From Sideroxydans sp. CL21 (GTDB lineage Bacteria; Pseudomonadota; Gammaproteobacteria; Burkholderiales; Gallionellaceae), in contig NZ_LR699166.1 of the NCBI RefSeq assembly GCF_902459525.1, positions 1,376,501 through 1,440,500 on the forward strand: DNA of 64,000 bases, written 5' to 3'. The notes under the pieces are model-generated. The model searched no databases, was not told the origin of the DNA, and worked only from the letters and a program-made list of their open reading frames with translations. Positions within the stretch are counted from its first letter, which is position 1. Every line of letters begins with the position of its first letter. Shown here one piece after another: positions 26,854-36,040 of this stretch. Made by a program: the position numbers and the translations under genes.

Positions 26854-28188
26854 ATGGACAGGAATCGAGTACTGAGTGTGCGCGAACTGAATCTTGCGGC
26901 GAAACAATTGATTGAAGGTGGCCTGCCTTTGTTGTGGGTGCGCGGAGAGATTTCCAACTTTGTGAACGCGGCCTCCGGGCACTGGTATTTTTCACTCAAG
27001 GACGAGGCCGCTCAGGTCCGATGCGTGATGTTTCGGCACAAGAGCCAATATCTGGATTTCAAACCCGTGAACGGAATGCAGGTTGAGGTGCTGGCGCTGG
27101 CGACCCTGTACGAGGCGCGCGGCGATTTTCAATTGACGCTGGAAAAGATGCGTCCCGCCGGATTGGGTGCGTTGTATGAAGCGTTCGAACGGTTGAAGGC
27201 CAAACTGGAAGGAGAGGGGCTGTTCGATGCCGGTCGCAAACGAGACTTGCCGCTGCTGCCCAAGCAGATCGGCATCGTGACTTCGCCGCAAGCAGCCGCA
27301 TTGCGCGATGTCCTGCGCACCCTGGCGAACCGCATGCCCAATGTGCCGGTTGTGCTGTATCCGGTGCCGGTGCAGGGCGAGGGCGCAGCGCAAAAGATCG
27401 CACAGGCAATCAATATGGCAAGTCGGCGCGCCGAGTGCGATGTACTCATACTGTGCCGCGGTGGCGGCAGTATTGAAGACTTGTGGGCATTCAACGAAGA
27501 GGTGGTGGCACGTGCCGTTGCGGCCAGCCACATTCCCGTCGTGAGCGGAGTCGGGCACGAAACCGATTTCACCATTGCCGATTTTGTGGCCGATCTGCGC
27601 GCGGCGACACCCACAGCGGCGGCACAGGCAGTAGTGCCGGATCGGCAGGAGTTGCGCCAGCGCCTGGTGCAGCATCGCCAACATTTGAAACGCGCCGTCA
27701 TGCGCCAGTTCGAACAGTGCATGCAGCAAGTCGACTATTTGCAACGTCGGCTGGTGCATCCCGCACAACGCATTCGGCAGCAGGGCGAGCGCCTGGCTGC
27801 TTTGTGGCAGCGCATTCGACTTTCACAAGCCTATGTCCTGCAGCATCGGCAGGGACGCTCGGATTCGTTGTGGCAGCAGCTGCGCACGCAGCGTCCAAAT
27901 GTAGCTCGTTTGCAGGAACAGCAGACAAACCGGGCGCGGCGCTTGAGTTCGGCAATGCAGTACACCCTGGACCGCCATAATGCGCGGCTGCTTGCATTGC
28001 AACAGCACCTGCAGCATCTCGATCCGCAACAGGTGCTTGCACGCGGCTACAGTATGGTGCGCGATGCAAAAGGGAAAGTCGTGCTTAGCAGCGAACGAAT
28101 CGCCCTGGGGGAGAGCCTGGACATCACGTTCGCGCAAGGCGGTGCACGCGCAGTCGTGCAGGAAAAGCGCGAGCCCCAGGCGGATTAG
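26854..28188 (+). CDS. xseA: Exodeoxyribonuclease VII large subunit
   Basis: A 444-residue nuclease subunit that, with XseB, degrades single-stranded DNA. The N-terminal OB-fold (LLWVRGEISNFVNAASGHWY) binds DNA. The catalytic domain shows KQIGIVTSPQAAALRD, RGGGSIEDLWAFNEE and VSGVGHETDFTIADFVADLR. The C-terminus is a long coiled coil. Length fits the family. No xseB is visible nearby. Confidence 0.96.
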   Translation: MDRNRVLSVRELNLAAKQLIEGGLPLLWVRGEISNFVNAASGHWYFSLKDEAAQVRCVMFRHKSQYLDFKPVNGMQVEVLALATLYEARGDFQLTLEKMRPAGLGALYEAFERLKAKLEGEGLFDAGRKRDLPLLPKQIGIVTSPQAAALRDVLRTLANRMPNVPVVLYPVPVQGEGAAQKIAQAINMASRRAECDVLILCRGGGSIEDLWAFNEEVVARAVAASHIPVVSGVGHETDFTIADFVADLRAATPTAAAQAVVPDRQELRQRLVQHRQHLKRAVMRQFEQCMQQVDYLQRRLVHPAQRIRQQGERLAALWQRIRLSQAYVLQHRQGRSDSLWQQLRTQRPNVARLQEQQTNRARRLSSAMQYTLDRHNARLLALQQHLQHLDPQQVLARGYSMVRDAKGKVVLSSERIALGESLDITFAQGGARAVVQEKREPQAD

Positions 28189-28231
28189 GTTAAAATCCGC
28201 GCCTGTTTTCAGGCATCCAGATTTTTCCTTT

Positions 28232-29878
28232 ATGACGAATGACATTTCCCGGCGCGGACTCCTGCTGCTATTGCTTGCAGTCGTGCTTATCTGGTTCGGC
28301 AATCTCGAATACCGCAAGCTCATCCGGCCTGACGAAGGACGCTATGCCGAGATTCCGCGCGAGATGGTGGTGAGCGGCGACTGGACAACACCGCGCCTGA
28401 ACGAACTGAAATACTTTGAGAAGCCCCCGCTGCAGTATTGGGCCACGGCAGTGGCCTATGAAGTGTTCGGAGAACACCAGTGGACATCGCGCATATGGGC
28501 GGCGCTGACCGGATTTGCAGGTATTCTGCTGGCTTGGTTCACAGGTGCACGCCTATTCGGGCGCGAGGCGGGAATTTATGCGGCGTTGCTGCTAGGCAGC
28601 AGCATGCTCTATGCGATGATGTCCCACATCAACACGCTGGACATGGGCGTGACCTTCTTCATTTCGCTGGGACTCTTTTCACTGCTGCTCGCGCAAAAGG
28701 AAGATCAGGTCGCGGTGCGGCGCAACTGGATGTTGCTGGCTTGGGCCGGGCTGGCGCTGGCCGTATTGAGCAAAGGCCTGATGGGTTTGGTTCTGCCGGG
28801 GGCCGCACTGTTCCTGTATTCGGTGTTCAACCGCGATATTACCGTGTGGAAACGCATGCACTGGTTTAGCGGCCTGCTGCTGTTTTCGCTGATCGCGGTT
28901 CCCTGGTTCGTTCTGGTGATCAAGGCCAATCCGGAATTTTTCCAGCGCTTCTTTATCTACGAACATTTTGAGCGCTTTACCACCAAGGTGCATGGGCGTT
29001 TCCAGCCCTGGTATTACTTCGTGCCTATTCTGCTGCTGGGCATGATGCCGTGGACCATGCTGATGTTCGACACCTTGCTGCGCTCATGGCGCGGCAGCGT
29101 GCGAAAGGTCAAGGTGTTCAGTCCGGAGCGATTCCTGCTGGTGTGGGCAGTGTTCGTCTACCTGTTTTTCTCGGTTTCGGATTCCAAGCTCCCCTCATAC
29201 TTGCTGCCAATATTCCCGGCGCTGGCACTGCTGATGGGCAAGCAACTTGCGGAAATGAAGGCGCGCCGCCTGTTCTGGCTGACCATCCCGTCACTGGTGG
29301 TGGTTGCCATCCTGCTCGGCCTCGCACCGTTTGCCGACAGAACGGCGGATACGCCCTTGCAACATCAGATGTACAGCGAGTATTCCGTTTGGCTGGTGAT
29401 TGCGGCGGCATTCTGGCTCGTCAGCGTGATTGCGGCATTGTGGTTGTTGCGTCGTGACAGCAAGATGATCGCGGTTGTTGTGCTGGCATTCTCTTCGCTC
29501 ATTGCGGCGCAAGCCGGTGTGTCGGGCTACAACACCATCGCGCGCGAACGCTCCAGCTATATCATTGCGGATGCAATCAAGCCGCTGATCAAGCCGGATG
29601 TGCCGTTCTATTCCGTGTTCTGCTACGAACAGACCTTGCCGTTTTATCTCAAGCGGACGTTCACGCTGGTCGATTACCAGGATGAAATGGACTTCGGTAT
29701 TAAAATGGAACCGGAACGCTGGATACCTTCGGTTGAACTGTTGGCCAAGCGCTGGAGTGCGCAAGCGGAAGCCTATGCTATTGTGCCGACACCATTGCTT
29801 TATATACTCCAACAGCAAGGAATAGCGATGAAAGAGATTTATCGTGACGAACAATATGTGGTGGTGAGCAAACCATGA
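28232..29878 (+). CDS. arnT: Lipid A L-Ara4N transferase, ArnT family
   Basis: A 548-residue polytopic PMT-type glycosyltransferase that would move 4-amino-4-deoxy-L-arabinose from undecaprenyl phosphate to lipid A at the periplasmic face. The first periplasmic loop has the conserved acidic motif RPDEGRYAEIPREM and KYFEKPPLQYW. About 12 hydrophobic helices follow, then a small periplasmic C-terminal domain. ATG at 28232 is chosen because it gives a proper first helix; upstream in-frame sequence belongs to the xseA shadow. It overlaps the next gene by four bases. Confidence 0.9.
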   Translation: MTNDISRRGLLLLLLAVVLIWFGNLEYRKLIRPDEGRYAEIPREMVVSGDWTTPRLNELKYFEKPPLQYWATAVAYEVFGEHQWTSRIWAALTGFAGILLAWFTGARLFGREAGIYAALLLGSSMLYAMMSHINTLDMGVTFFISLGLFSLLLAQKEDQVAVRRNWMLLAWAGLALAVLSKGLMGLVLPGAALFLYSVFNRDITVWKRMHWFSGLLLFSLIAVPWFVLVIKANPEFFQRFFIYEHFERFTTKVHGRFQPWYYFVPILLLGMMPWTMLMFDTLLRSWRGSVRKVKVFSPERFLLVWAVFVYLFFSVSDSKLPSYLLPIFPALALLMGKQLAEMKARRLFWLTIPSLVVVAILLGLAPFADRTADTPLQHQMYSEYSVWLVIAAAFWLVSVIAALWLLRRDSKMIAVVVLAFSSLIAAQAGVSGYNTIARERSSYIIADAIKPLIKPDVPFYSVFCYEQTLPFYLKRTFTLVDYQDEMDFGIKMEPERWIPSVELLAKRWSAQAEAYAIVPTPLLYILQQQGIAMKEIYRDEQYVVVSKP

Positions 29879-30246
29879 ACCTGATCAGTTTTAGCTTGAT
29901 CTTTACCGGCGTGATGCTCAACGCCGCCGCGCAGATCCTGATGAAGGCGGGAACCAATGCCATCGGCCATTTCGAATTCAGTGTCGCGAACATCCTGCCC
30001 ATCGGCTGGAAACTGGCGACCGAATGGCACATTATCACTGCCTTATTCTGCTATGGCATCAGCGTGGTTGTCTGGATACTCGCGCTGTCACGCGTACCAG
30101 TCAGCATCGCCTTTCCAATGCTGTCCATGGCTTATGTGGTGAATGCCATTGCGGCCTGGTATCTGCTGGGCGAGGCCTTCAATCCGACCAAGCTGGTTGG
30201 CATGGGCGTGATCATCTTTGGCGTTATCATTATTTCGAGGGCTTGA
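29875..30246 (+). CDS. EamA/SMR-type transporter, ArnE/ArnF-like
   Basis: A 123-residue membrane protein with four hydrophobic helices (LISFSLIFTGVMLNAAAQIL at the start, ending LVGMGVIIFGVIII). Size and position after arnT suggest the flippase subunit that brings undecaprenyl-phosphate-Ara4N across the inner membrane. Enterobacteria use an ArnE-ArnF pair; only one small gene is present here, so it may work as a homodimer or be ArnE-like only. It overlaps arnT (ATGA). Confidence 0.82.
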   Translation: MNLISFSLIFTGVMLNAAAQILMKAGTNAIGHFEFSVANILPIGWKLATEWHIITALFCYGISVVVWILALSRVPVSIAFPMLSMAYVVNAIAAWYLLGEAFNPTKLVGMGVIIFGVIIISRA

Positions 30247-30248
30247 GA

Positions 30249-30365
30249 CCGTCATTCCGGCGCAGGCCGGAATCCAGTCGTTATATAAATACCTTGCATC
30301 GCAAGGAAAAATCCAAAGCAAATTGAATAAAACCGCTGGATCCGGGCCTGCCTTGGAATGACGGG
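30249..30365. repeat. Imperfect inverted repeat (REP-like)
   Basis: The left arm starting CCGTCATTCCGG (30249-30277) and the right arm ending GGAATGACGGG (30336-30365) are imperfect complements. A small hairpin CCTTGCATCGCAAGG lies between. Arms of this type are frequent interspersed repeats in proteobacteria. It separates the arnE-like gene from arnB. Confidence 0.7.
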
Positions 30366-30390
30366 TTTGTAGAAGAGGAATGAACAAAAC

Positions 30391-31512
30391 ATGAGCGAAT
30401 TTTTACCTTTCACCAAACCTTTTATCGACGAAGCCGCCATTGCCGCCGTCGGAGACGTGCTGCGTTCCGGTTGGGTCACCAGCGGTCCCAAGGTGCTGGA
30501 ATTCGAGAAACAACTCTCCGCTTATTTCGGAGGGCGTCCGGTGCGCACTTTCAATTCCGGCACCTGCACCATGGAGATCGCCTTGCGCATCGCTGGTATC
30601 GGTGCAGGCGACGAAGTCATCACGACGCCGATTTCCTGGGTGGCGACTGCCAGTGTCATTCTCGAGGTTGGTGCAACACCTGTGTTCGCGGATATCGATC
30701 CGGTCACGCGCAACATCGACCTGGACAAGGTCGAAGCGGCGATCACACCGAAGACCCGCGCCATCATCCCGGTCGATCTTTCCGGCCTGCCAGTGGACAG
30801 GGACCGGCTGTATGACATTGCCAAACGCCACAAACTGCGCGTGGTGGAAGACGCGGCGCAGGCCATCGGTTCCTTGTGGGGCGGCAAGCGTATCGGCTCG
30901 TTCGGCGATTTCGTTTCCTTCAGTTTTCAGGCCAACAAGAACCTCACTACCACCGAAGGCGGCTGTCTGGTATTGAACAACGAAGACGAAGCTCGTCTCG
31001 CGGAAAAATATCGCCTGCAAGGCGTGACGCGTAGTGGCTTCGACGGCATGGAAGTGGATGTGCTGGGCGGCAAATTCAACCTGACCGATGTCGCCGCGGC
31101 GATCGGTCTGAACCAACTGCCGCAGCTGGACGCCATCACCGCGCGCCGTCATGCACTGGCCAGGCATTATTTCGTGACTTTTGGCGCGGACTTTGAAAAT
31201 CAGACAGGCGTGCAATTGCCAATCAGGAATTTTGAAAACACCAACTGGCATATGTTCCAGATCGTCCTGCCGCAAGGTGTCGTGCGTGCCGAGTTCATGG
31301 AAAAGATGAAAGCGCGCAACATCGGTTGCGGCGTGCATTACCCGCCCATACATCTGTTCAAGATGTACCGTGAGCGCGGCTTCAGGGAAGGCATGTTCCC
31401 TGTTGCCGAGAGCGTCGGGAAACGCATCGTGAGTTTGCCGATGTTCCCCAGGATGAGTGAAGCGGATGTCGAGCGCGTAGTGAAGATGGTACGAGAGGTA
31501 CTGGGCAGTTGA
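30391..31512 (+). CDS. arnB: UDP-4-amino-4-deoxy-L-arabinose aminotransferase
   Basis: A 373-residue PLP-dependent sugar aminotransferase of the DegT/DnrJ/EryC1 family, making UDP-Ara4N from the 4-keto sugar and glutamate. The cofactor lysine lies in FSFQANKNLTTTEGG; DLSGLPVD and VVEDAAQAIGS are family motifs. The N-terminal FTKPFIDEAAIAAVGDVLRS is ArnB-like. Assignment to ArnB rather than a related aminotransferase rests mainly on the arn neighbours. Confidence 0.9.
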   Translation: MSEFLPFTKPFIDEAAIAAVGDVLRSGWVTSGPKVLEFEKQLSAYFGGRPVRTFNSGTCTMEIALRIAGIGAGDEVITTPISWVATASVILEVGATPVFADIDPVTRNIDLDKVEAAITPKTRAIIPVDLSGLPVDRDRLYDIAKRHKLRVVEDAAQAIGSLWGGKRIGSFGDFVSFSFQANKNLTTTEGGCLVLNNEDEARLAEKYRLQGVTRSGFDGMEVDVLGGKFNLTDVAAAIGLNQLPQLDAITARRHALARHYFVTFGADFENQTGVQLPIRNFENTNWHMFQIVLPQGVVRAEFMEKMKARNIGCGVHYPPIHLFKMYRERGFREGMFPVAESVGKRIVSLPMFPRMSEADVERVVKMVREVLGS

Positions 31513-31531
31513 CTGACGCGAATATTGGCGA

Positions 31532-32686
31532 TCAGCGCCTGGTAGCCTGCATGGGTTCGCGGCATTCCTGGTAATTCTCGGAGTTAATGTTTTCCTTGCC
31601 GCTTTCGGCAATCGTCTCCAGCGATTCCAGCACCTTGAAACTGGCTTTTTCCATTTCGGTAATCGCTTCCAGGCCCAACTTGTATTGTCCTTTGTGATAA
31701 TGAGTAACGGCTTCTACGCCATAACGGTGGAAGCGCTGATGCGGTTCCGCCATTTCCGGGTACCCGCGCAGTTTGGAAAAACAGTGCTTGCCTTCGCCTT
31801 CGTAATACCACTTGCCGAGGCGGCAGGACTGGTCACTGGAAAATTCATCAGGTTTTTTCGATGAAGTACCGAGGAAAACTTTGTATATCTCGAACTTGTA
31901 GACCAGATGATCCATTTTTGCAACTTCGACGAAAGTACGCAATGCAGTTGTGCTGATTGCATTCTTCATTTGCACGGTGACTTGCATTAGTTCTCCCATG
32001 CTGGCGGCTGCCTGCTGTCCGTCTTTATGGAATTGCTCGGCCTGTTGCGGGCTGACTTCCACCAGCGCTTTGACGTCCGCAGTTTCTTTCTGTATCGCAC
32101 TGACCAGTTTGCCGATCTCGCTGGTGGCGGTGGATGTACGTTCGGCCAATTTTCGTACCTCGTCGGCGACCACCGCGAAGCCGCGGCCCTGTTCGCCTGC
32201 ACGGGCTGCTTCGATGGCCGCATTCAGTGCCAGTAGATTGGTCTGTTCGGCTATTTCCTTGATCAATTTGACGATGCTGCCAATCTGGCTGGTACGTTCA
32301 TTCAGGTGGTCGACGCTGACCGCTGTCTCGGCAGTCTTTTCTGACATCTTTTGCAGGTTGCTGGAGATGCGTTCTACTGCAACGAGGTTCATGCTCAATG
32401 CGCCCGTGGTCTCGCCGATCTGCTCTTTCTCGTGTTTCATGGTGCTTGCCAGAGTCGCCAGTGAACTCTGAATTTCCTTGGCGGATTCGCAATAGGAGTT
32501 CATGTGCTGGAACAATCCTTCGTGCATGACGACCAGTTCTGATGCGCCGTTGAAATTCGCCAGGACTGATTCATGTTCTTGCGTGAGGGAGCGCACATTG
32601 CTTTCTCGTTCGTTCAGCAATTGCTCAAAATCATGCAGTTTCTCTTTCAGGCTTACCACTTCCTGTTTATAGCCGTTATTGAACAT
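31532..32686 (-). CDS. Cytosolic methyl-accepting chemoreceptor with CZB domain
   Basis: A 384-residue protein with no membrane helix. Residues about 1-60 are coiled coil. The signalling hairpin follows ([20 protein letters not shown], then [20 protein letters not shown]). The C-terminal CZB domain shows a Cys motif [16 protein letters not shown] and histidines in [10 protein letters not shown], the zinc-binding module used for hypochlorite or zinc sensing in related receptors. ATG at 32686 begins a clean coiled coil with GGAGACGATC just upstream. It stands opposite to the arn genes, between arnB and arnC. Confidence 0.9.
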   Translation of the reverse strand: MFNNGYKQEVVSLKEKLHDFEQLLNERESNVRSLTQEHESVLANFNGASELVVMHEGLFQHMNSYCESAKEIQSSLATLASTMKHEKEQIGETTGALSMNLVAVERISSNLQKMSEKTAETAVSVDHLNERTSQIGSIVKLIKEIAEQTNLLALNAAIEAARAGEQGRGFAVVADEVRKLAERTSTATSEIGKLVSAIQKETADVKALVEVSPQQAEQFHKDGQQAAASMGELMQVTVQMKNAISTTALRTFVEVAKMDHLVYKFEIYKVFLGTSSKKPDEFSSDQSCRLGKWYYEGEGKHCFSKLRGYPEMAEPHQRFHRYGVEAVTHYHKGQYKLGLEAITEMEKASFKVLESLETIAESGKENINSENYQECREPMQATRR

Positions 32687-32818
32687 GATCGATCGTCTCC
32701 ATTTGTGATGATGTGTTTCATGCAAGCGGACGATTCCACTTAAAAATATCCGCGATATCGGTTGATTTGTTAGTAAGGTTATCAACCATAAGCCGGGCTA
32801 AATCAATATGCCAAAAGG

Positions 32819-32836
32819 TCTAGATAGCTATCTAGA
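32819..32836. promoter_or_regulatory. Perfect 18-base palindrome, candidate operator
   Basis: TCTAGATAGCTATCTAGA is its own reverse complement. It lies 89 bases upstream of arnC and 133 bases upstream of the divergent chemoreceptor gene, a suitable position for a dimeric regulator acting on either. Confidence 0.5.
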
Positions 32837-32924
32837 TAAAACCGCTACAGGGGTTATGTCGCAAGAACAGCTTGGGAATGGCGGATTTCACGAACCTCAT
32901 GCTCTGCGGTAGAATGCCGTCCCT

Positions 32925-33989
32925 ATGAGTACTCCCCAACTTTCCGTCGTCATCCCCGTCTATAACGAAGAACAAGGCCTGCAAGCACTGTTCGATCGTC
33001 TGTATCCCGCGCTGGACAAGCTCGACATCGGTTACGAAATCCTGTTCGTCAACGATGGCAGTCGTGACCGCTCCGCCGCCATCTTGCGCGAGCAGTTCCA
33101 AAAGCGCCCCGATGTGACGCGTGTGGTGCTGTTCAACGGTAATTTCGGTCAGCACATGGCGATCATGGCCGGTTTCGAGCACTGTCGAGGACAACGTATC
33201 GTTACGCTGGATGCCGATCTGCAAAATCCGCCGGAAGATACGCATTTGCTGCTGGCCAAGATGGACGAGGGGCACGATTATGTCGGTTCCATCCGGCGCC
33301 AGCGCAACGACAGCTGGTGGCGGCATGTTGCCTCGCGCGCCATGAACGGCCTGCGCGAAAAGATCACCCGCATCAAGATGACCGATCAGGGCTGCATGTT
33401 TCGCGCCTACGACCGCAACATCATCGACGCGATCAACAGTTGCCAAGAGGTGAACACTTTTATCCCTGCATTGGCATACAGCTTTGCGCGCAATCCTGCC
33501 GAAGTGGTAGTGGGGCATGAGGAGCGCGCGGCGGGCGAGTCGAAGTATTCGCTGTACAGCCTGGTTCGCCTCAATTTTGACCTGATGACCAGCTTCTCTC
33601 TGGTGCCGTTGCAGATGTTCTCCATGCTGGGGATGCTGATCTCGGTGCTTTCTGCGCTGTTCTTTGTTTTCCTCGTGATTCGCCGCCTGGTGATAGGCCC
33701 CGAAGCGGAAGGCCTGTTCACGCTGTTTGCATTGATGTTCTTTCTGATCGGCATCGCGCTCTTCGGCATCGGTCTCTTGGGTGAGTACATCGGACGCATC
33801 TACCAGCAAGTGCGGCACCGTCCGCGTTACCTGGTGGAAGCGGTACTGGAACAGTCTGGGAAGGGAGAAGGGGGAAGAGGGAAGAGTAAAACCGCTTATC
33901 CCGATAACGTCGAGGTCGCCCCAAAGAAAGCGAAGTCCAAGGCTGCAACAGTACCTGCAACCAACATGTTCGCGGATGGTGAGGAATGA
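32925..33989 (+). CDS. arnC: Undecaprenyl-phosphate Ara4N-formyl transferase, ArnC
   Basis: A 354-residue family 2 glycosyltransferase with two C-terminal membrane helices. The N-terminus has LSVVIPVYNEEQGLQALFDR and the metal site DADLQNPPED. Helices lie at about 230-250 and 265-290. After the second helix comes a tail of about 55 residues, longer than in enterobacterial ArnC, containing SGKGEGGRGKSKT encoded by GGGAAG-type repeat DNA. It overlaps the next gene by four bases (ATGA). Confidence 0.9.
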   Translation: MSTPQLSVVIPVYNEEQGLQALFDRLYPALDKLDIGYEILFVNDGSRDRSAAILREQFQKRPDVTRVVLFNGNFGQHMAIMAGFEHCRGQRIVTLDADLQNPPEDTHLLLAKMDEGHDYVGSIRRQRNDSWWRHVASRAMNGLREKITRIKMTDQGCMFRAYDRNIIDAINSCQEVNTFIPALAYSFARNPAEVVVGHEERAAGESKYSLYSLVRLNFDLMTSFSLVPLQMFSMLGMLISVLSALFFVFLVIRRLVIGPEAEGLFTLFALMFFLIGIALFGIGLLGEYIGRIYQQVRHRPRYLVEAVLEQSGKGEGGRGKSKTAYPDNVEVAPKKAKSKAATVPATNMFADGEE

Positions 33990-34909
33990 GCCGAGCCGTT
34001 GTTTTTGCCTACCATAACGTAGGCGTCCGTTGCCTCAACGTATTACTGGCGCAAGGTGTGGATGTGGTGCTGGTGGTGACTCACCGCGACAATCCAAAAG
34101 AAACCATCTGGTTCGAGAGCGTGCAGAAACTGGCCGAACTGCATGGCATTCCGACCATCACGCCCGACAATCCCAATGTGCCTGAAGTGGTGGAGCAGAT
34201 ACGTGCCTTGCAGCCGGATTTCTTCTTTTCCTTCTACTACCGCGAGATGCTGAAAGCGCCGCTGCTGGCCATTCCGAAAGGGGGGGCACTGAACATGCAC
34301 GGCTCCCTGTTGCCGAAATACCGTGGCAGGGTGCCGGTGAATTGGGCGATAATCCGCGGCGAAACGGAAACGGGCGCGACGCTGCACTACATGACCGAGA
34401 AGCCGGACAACGGCGACATTGTGTCGCAGCAGGCAGTGCCCATCCTGCCCAACGATACGGCACACGAAGTTTTCCAGAAGGTGACGGTAGCGGCAGAAAT
34501 GGCGCTGAACAACGTGTTGCCGGCACTGCTGGCAGGCAGGGCGCAAGCAATGAAGCAGGATTTGAGCAAGGGTGCTTATTTCGGCGGGCGCAAAGCGGAA
34601 GACGGCGTTATCGACTGGTCGCGGTCTGCGCTGGAGATACACAACCTGGTGCGCGCTGTAGCGCCGCCGTATCCAGGGGCTACGACGCAAATCATGGGCA
34701 AGTCCATGCGCATCCTGCAGACGCTGGTGAGCAAAGATGATGCGGCCGGAAAAGAGCCCCCTGCCTTCTGCGTGAAAGAAGGAAAAGCACATGCAACCTG
34801 TGCAAACGGCGTATTGCGCGTGGTGCGATTCGAGCTGGATGGTATCGAAATGAGCGCAGCGGATTTTGCCGCGAAGTACGGTACAAAAAAATTTGAATTC
34901 AATCGTTGA
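33986..34909 (+). CDS. UDP-Ara4N formyltransferase (ArnA N-terminal half)
   Basis: A 307-residue stand-alone formyltransferase, corresponding to residues 1-300 of enterobacterial ArnA. The formyl-THF site reads LNMHGSLLPKYRGRVPVNWA with catalytic Asn and His, and DNGDIVSQQ follows. It uses 10-formyl-THF to block the amino group of UDP-Ara4N. In E. coli this activity is fused to the decarboxylase; here the two are separate adjacent genes, 10 bases apart. Confidence 0.92.
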   Translation: MSRAVVFAYHNVGVRCLNVLLAQGVDVVLVVTHRDNPKETIWFESVQKLAELHGIPTITPDNPNVPEVVEQIRALQPDFFFSFYYREMLKAPLLAIPKGGALNMHGSLLPKYRGRVPVNWAIIRGETETGATLHYMTEKPDNGDIVSQQAVPILPNDTAHEVFQKVTVAAEMALNNVLPALLAGRAQAMKQDLSKGAYFGGRKAEDGVIDWSRSALEIHNLVRAVAPPYPGATTQIMGKSMRILQTLVSKDDAAGKEPPAFCVKEGKAHATCANGVLRVVRFELDGIEMSAADFAAKYGTKKFEFNR

Positions 34910-34919
34910 GGAAATAGAA

Positions 34920-35963
34920 ATGAAAAAAGTCCTGATACTGGGTGTGAACGGCTTCATCGGTCACCACCTGTCCAACCGCATCCTGGCCACCACAGACTGG
35001 GAGGTCTATGGCATGGACATGAGTACCGACCGCATCACCGACCTGATCGGCAAGCCGCGTTTCCACTTCTTTGAAGGCGATATCACCATCAATAAAGAAT
35101 GGGTCGAGTACCACGTCAAGAAGTGCGACGTAATCCTGCCGCTGGTGGCGATCGCTACGCCTGCCACCTACGTCAAACAGCCCTTGCGCGTGTTCGAATT
35201 GGATTTTGAAGCCAACCTGCCCATTGTGCGAGCCTGCGTGAAGTACAACAAGCACCTGGTGTTCCCGTCTACTTCCGAAGTTTACGGCATGTGCCACGAC
35301 GAAGAATTCGACCCCGAGAATTCGGAACTGATCTGCGGCCCGATCAACAAGCCGCGCTGGATCTACTCCAACTCCAAGCAGCTGATGGATCGCGTGATCT
35401 GGGGCTACGGCATGCAGGACAACCTGAACTTCACCCTGTTCCGTCCGTTCAACTGGATCGGTGCCGGTCTGGATTCGATCAATACGCCGAAGGAAGGCAG
35501 CTCGCGCGTGGTGACCCAGTTCCTCGGTCATATCATTCGCGGCAATAACATCAGTCTGGTCGACGGCGGTCACCAGAAACGCGCCTTCACCTATATCGAC
35601 GACGGCATCGACGCGCTGATGAAGATCATCGACAACAGGAATGGCATCGCCACCGGCAAGATCTACAACATCGGCAACCCGACCAACAATTTCGCCATTC
35701 GCGATCTGGCCGAAATGATGCTCAAGCTGGCAAAGGAATATCCGGAGTACAGCGATTCCGCCGCCAAGGTGAAGATCGTCGAGACCACTTCCGACGCCTA
35801 CTACGGCAAGGGTTACCAGGACGTGCAGAATCGCGTGCCGAAGATCACCAACACCTGCGAAGAATTGGGCTGGAAGCCGACCACTACCATGGCCGACACC
35901 CTGCGCAAGATATTCGATGCCTATCGCAGTCAGATCGCCGAAGCGCGCGGTTTGGTCGATTAA
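34920..35963 (+). CDS. UDP-glucuronate decarboxylase (ArnA C-terminal half)
   Basis: A 347-residue short-chain dehydrogenase, equal to the C-terminal domain of ArnA, which oxidatively decarboxylates UDP-GlcA to the 4-keto pentose. The NAD motif is GVNGFIGHHL. The catalytic tyrosine and lysine lie in WIYSNSKQLMD, with the catalytic Ser in PSTSEVYG. ATG at 34920 follows a GAGGAAATAGAA ribosome site. Its substrate would come from Ugd encoded at 39.6 kb. Confidence 0.92.
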   Translation: MKKVLILGVNGFIGHHLSNRILATTDWEVYGMDMSTDRITDLIGKPRFHFFEGDITINKEWVEYHVKKCDVILPLVAIATPATYVKQPLRVFELDFEANLPIVRACVKYNKHLVFPSTSEVYGMCHDEEFDPENSELICGPINKPRWIYSNSKQLMDRVIWGYGMQDNLNFTLFRPFNWIGAGLDSINTPKEGSSRVVTQFLGHIIRGNNISLVDGGHQKRAFTYIDDGIDALMKIIDNRNGIATGKIYNIGNPTNNFAIRDLAEMMLKLAKEYPEYSDSAAKVKIVETTSDAYYGKGYQDVQNRVPKITNTCEELGWKPTTTMADTLRKIFDAYRSQIAEARGLVD

Positions 35964-35964
35964 A

Positions 35965-36037
35965 CAGGATTTAGGAACTGGGATTTGGGAGTTGGGGGAA
36001 AACCAAACCAAATCCCAAATCCGGAATCCCAAATCCT
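35965..36037. repeat. Imperfect inverted repeat of GGATTT units
   Basis: The left arm AGGATTTAGGAACTGGGATT and onward (35965-35990) and the right arm AATCCCAAATCCGGAATCCC and onward (36011-36037) are imperfect complements, separated by a purine-rich spacer. It fills the gap between the decarboxylase gene and arnD and resembles the repeats at 44140-44250. Confidence 0.65.
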
Positions 36038-36040
36038 CAA

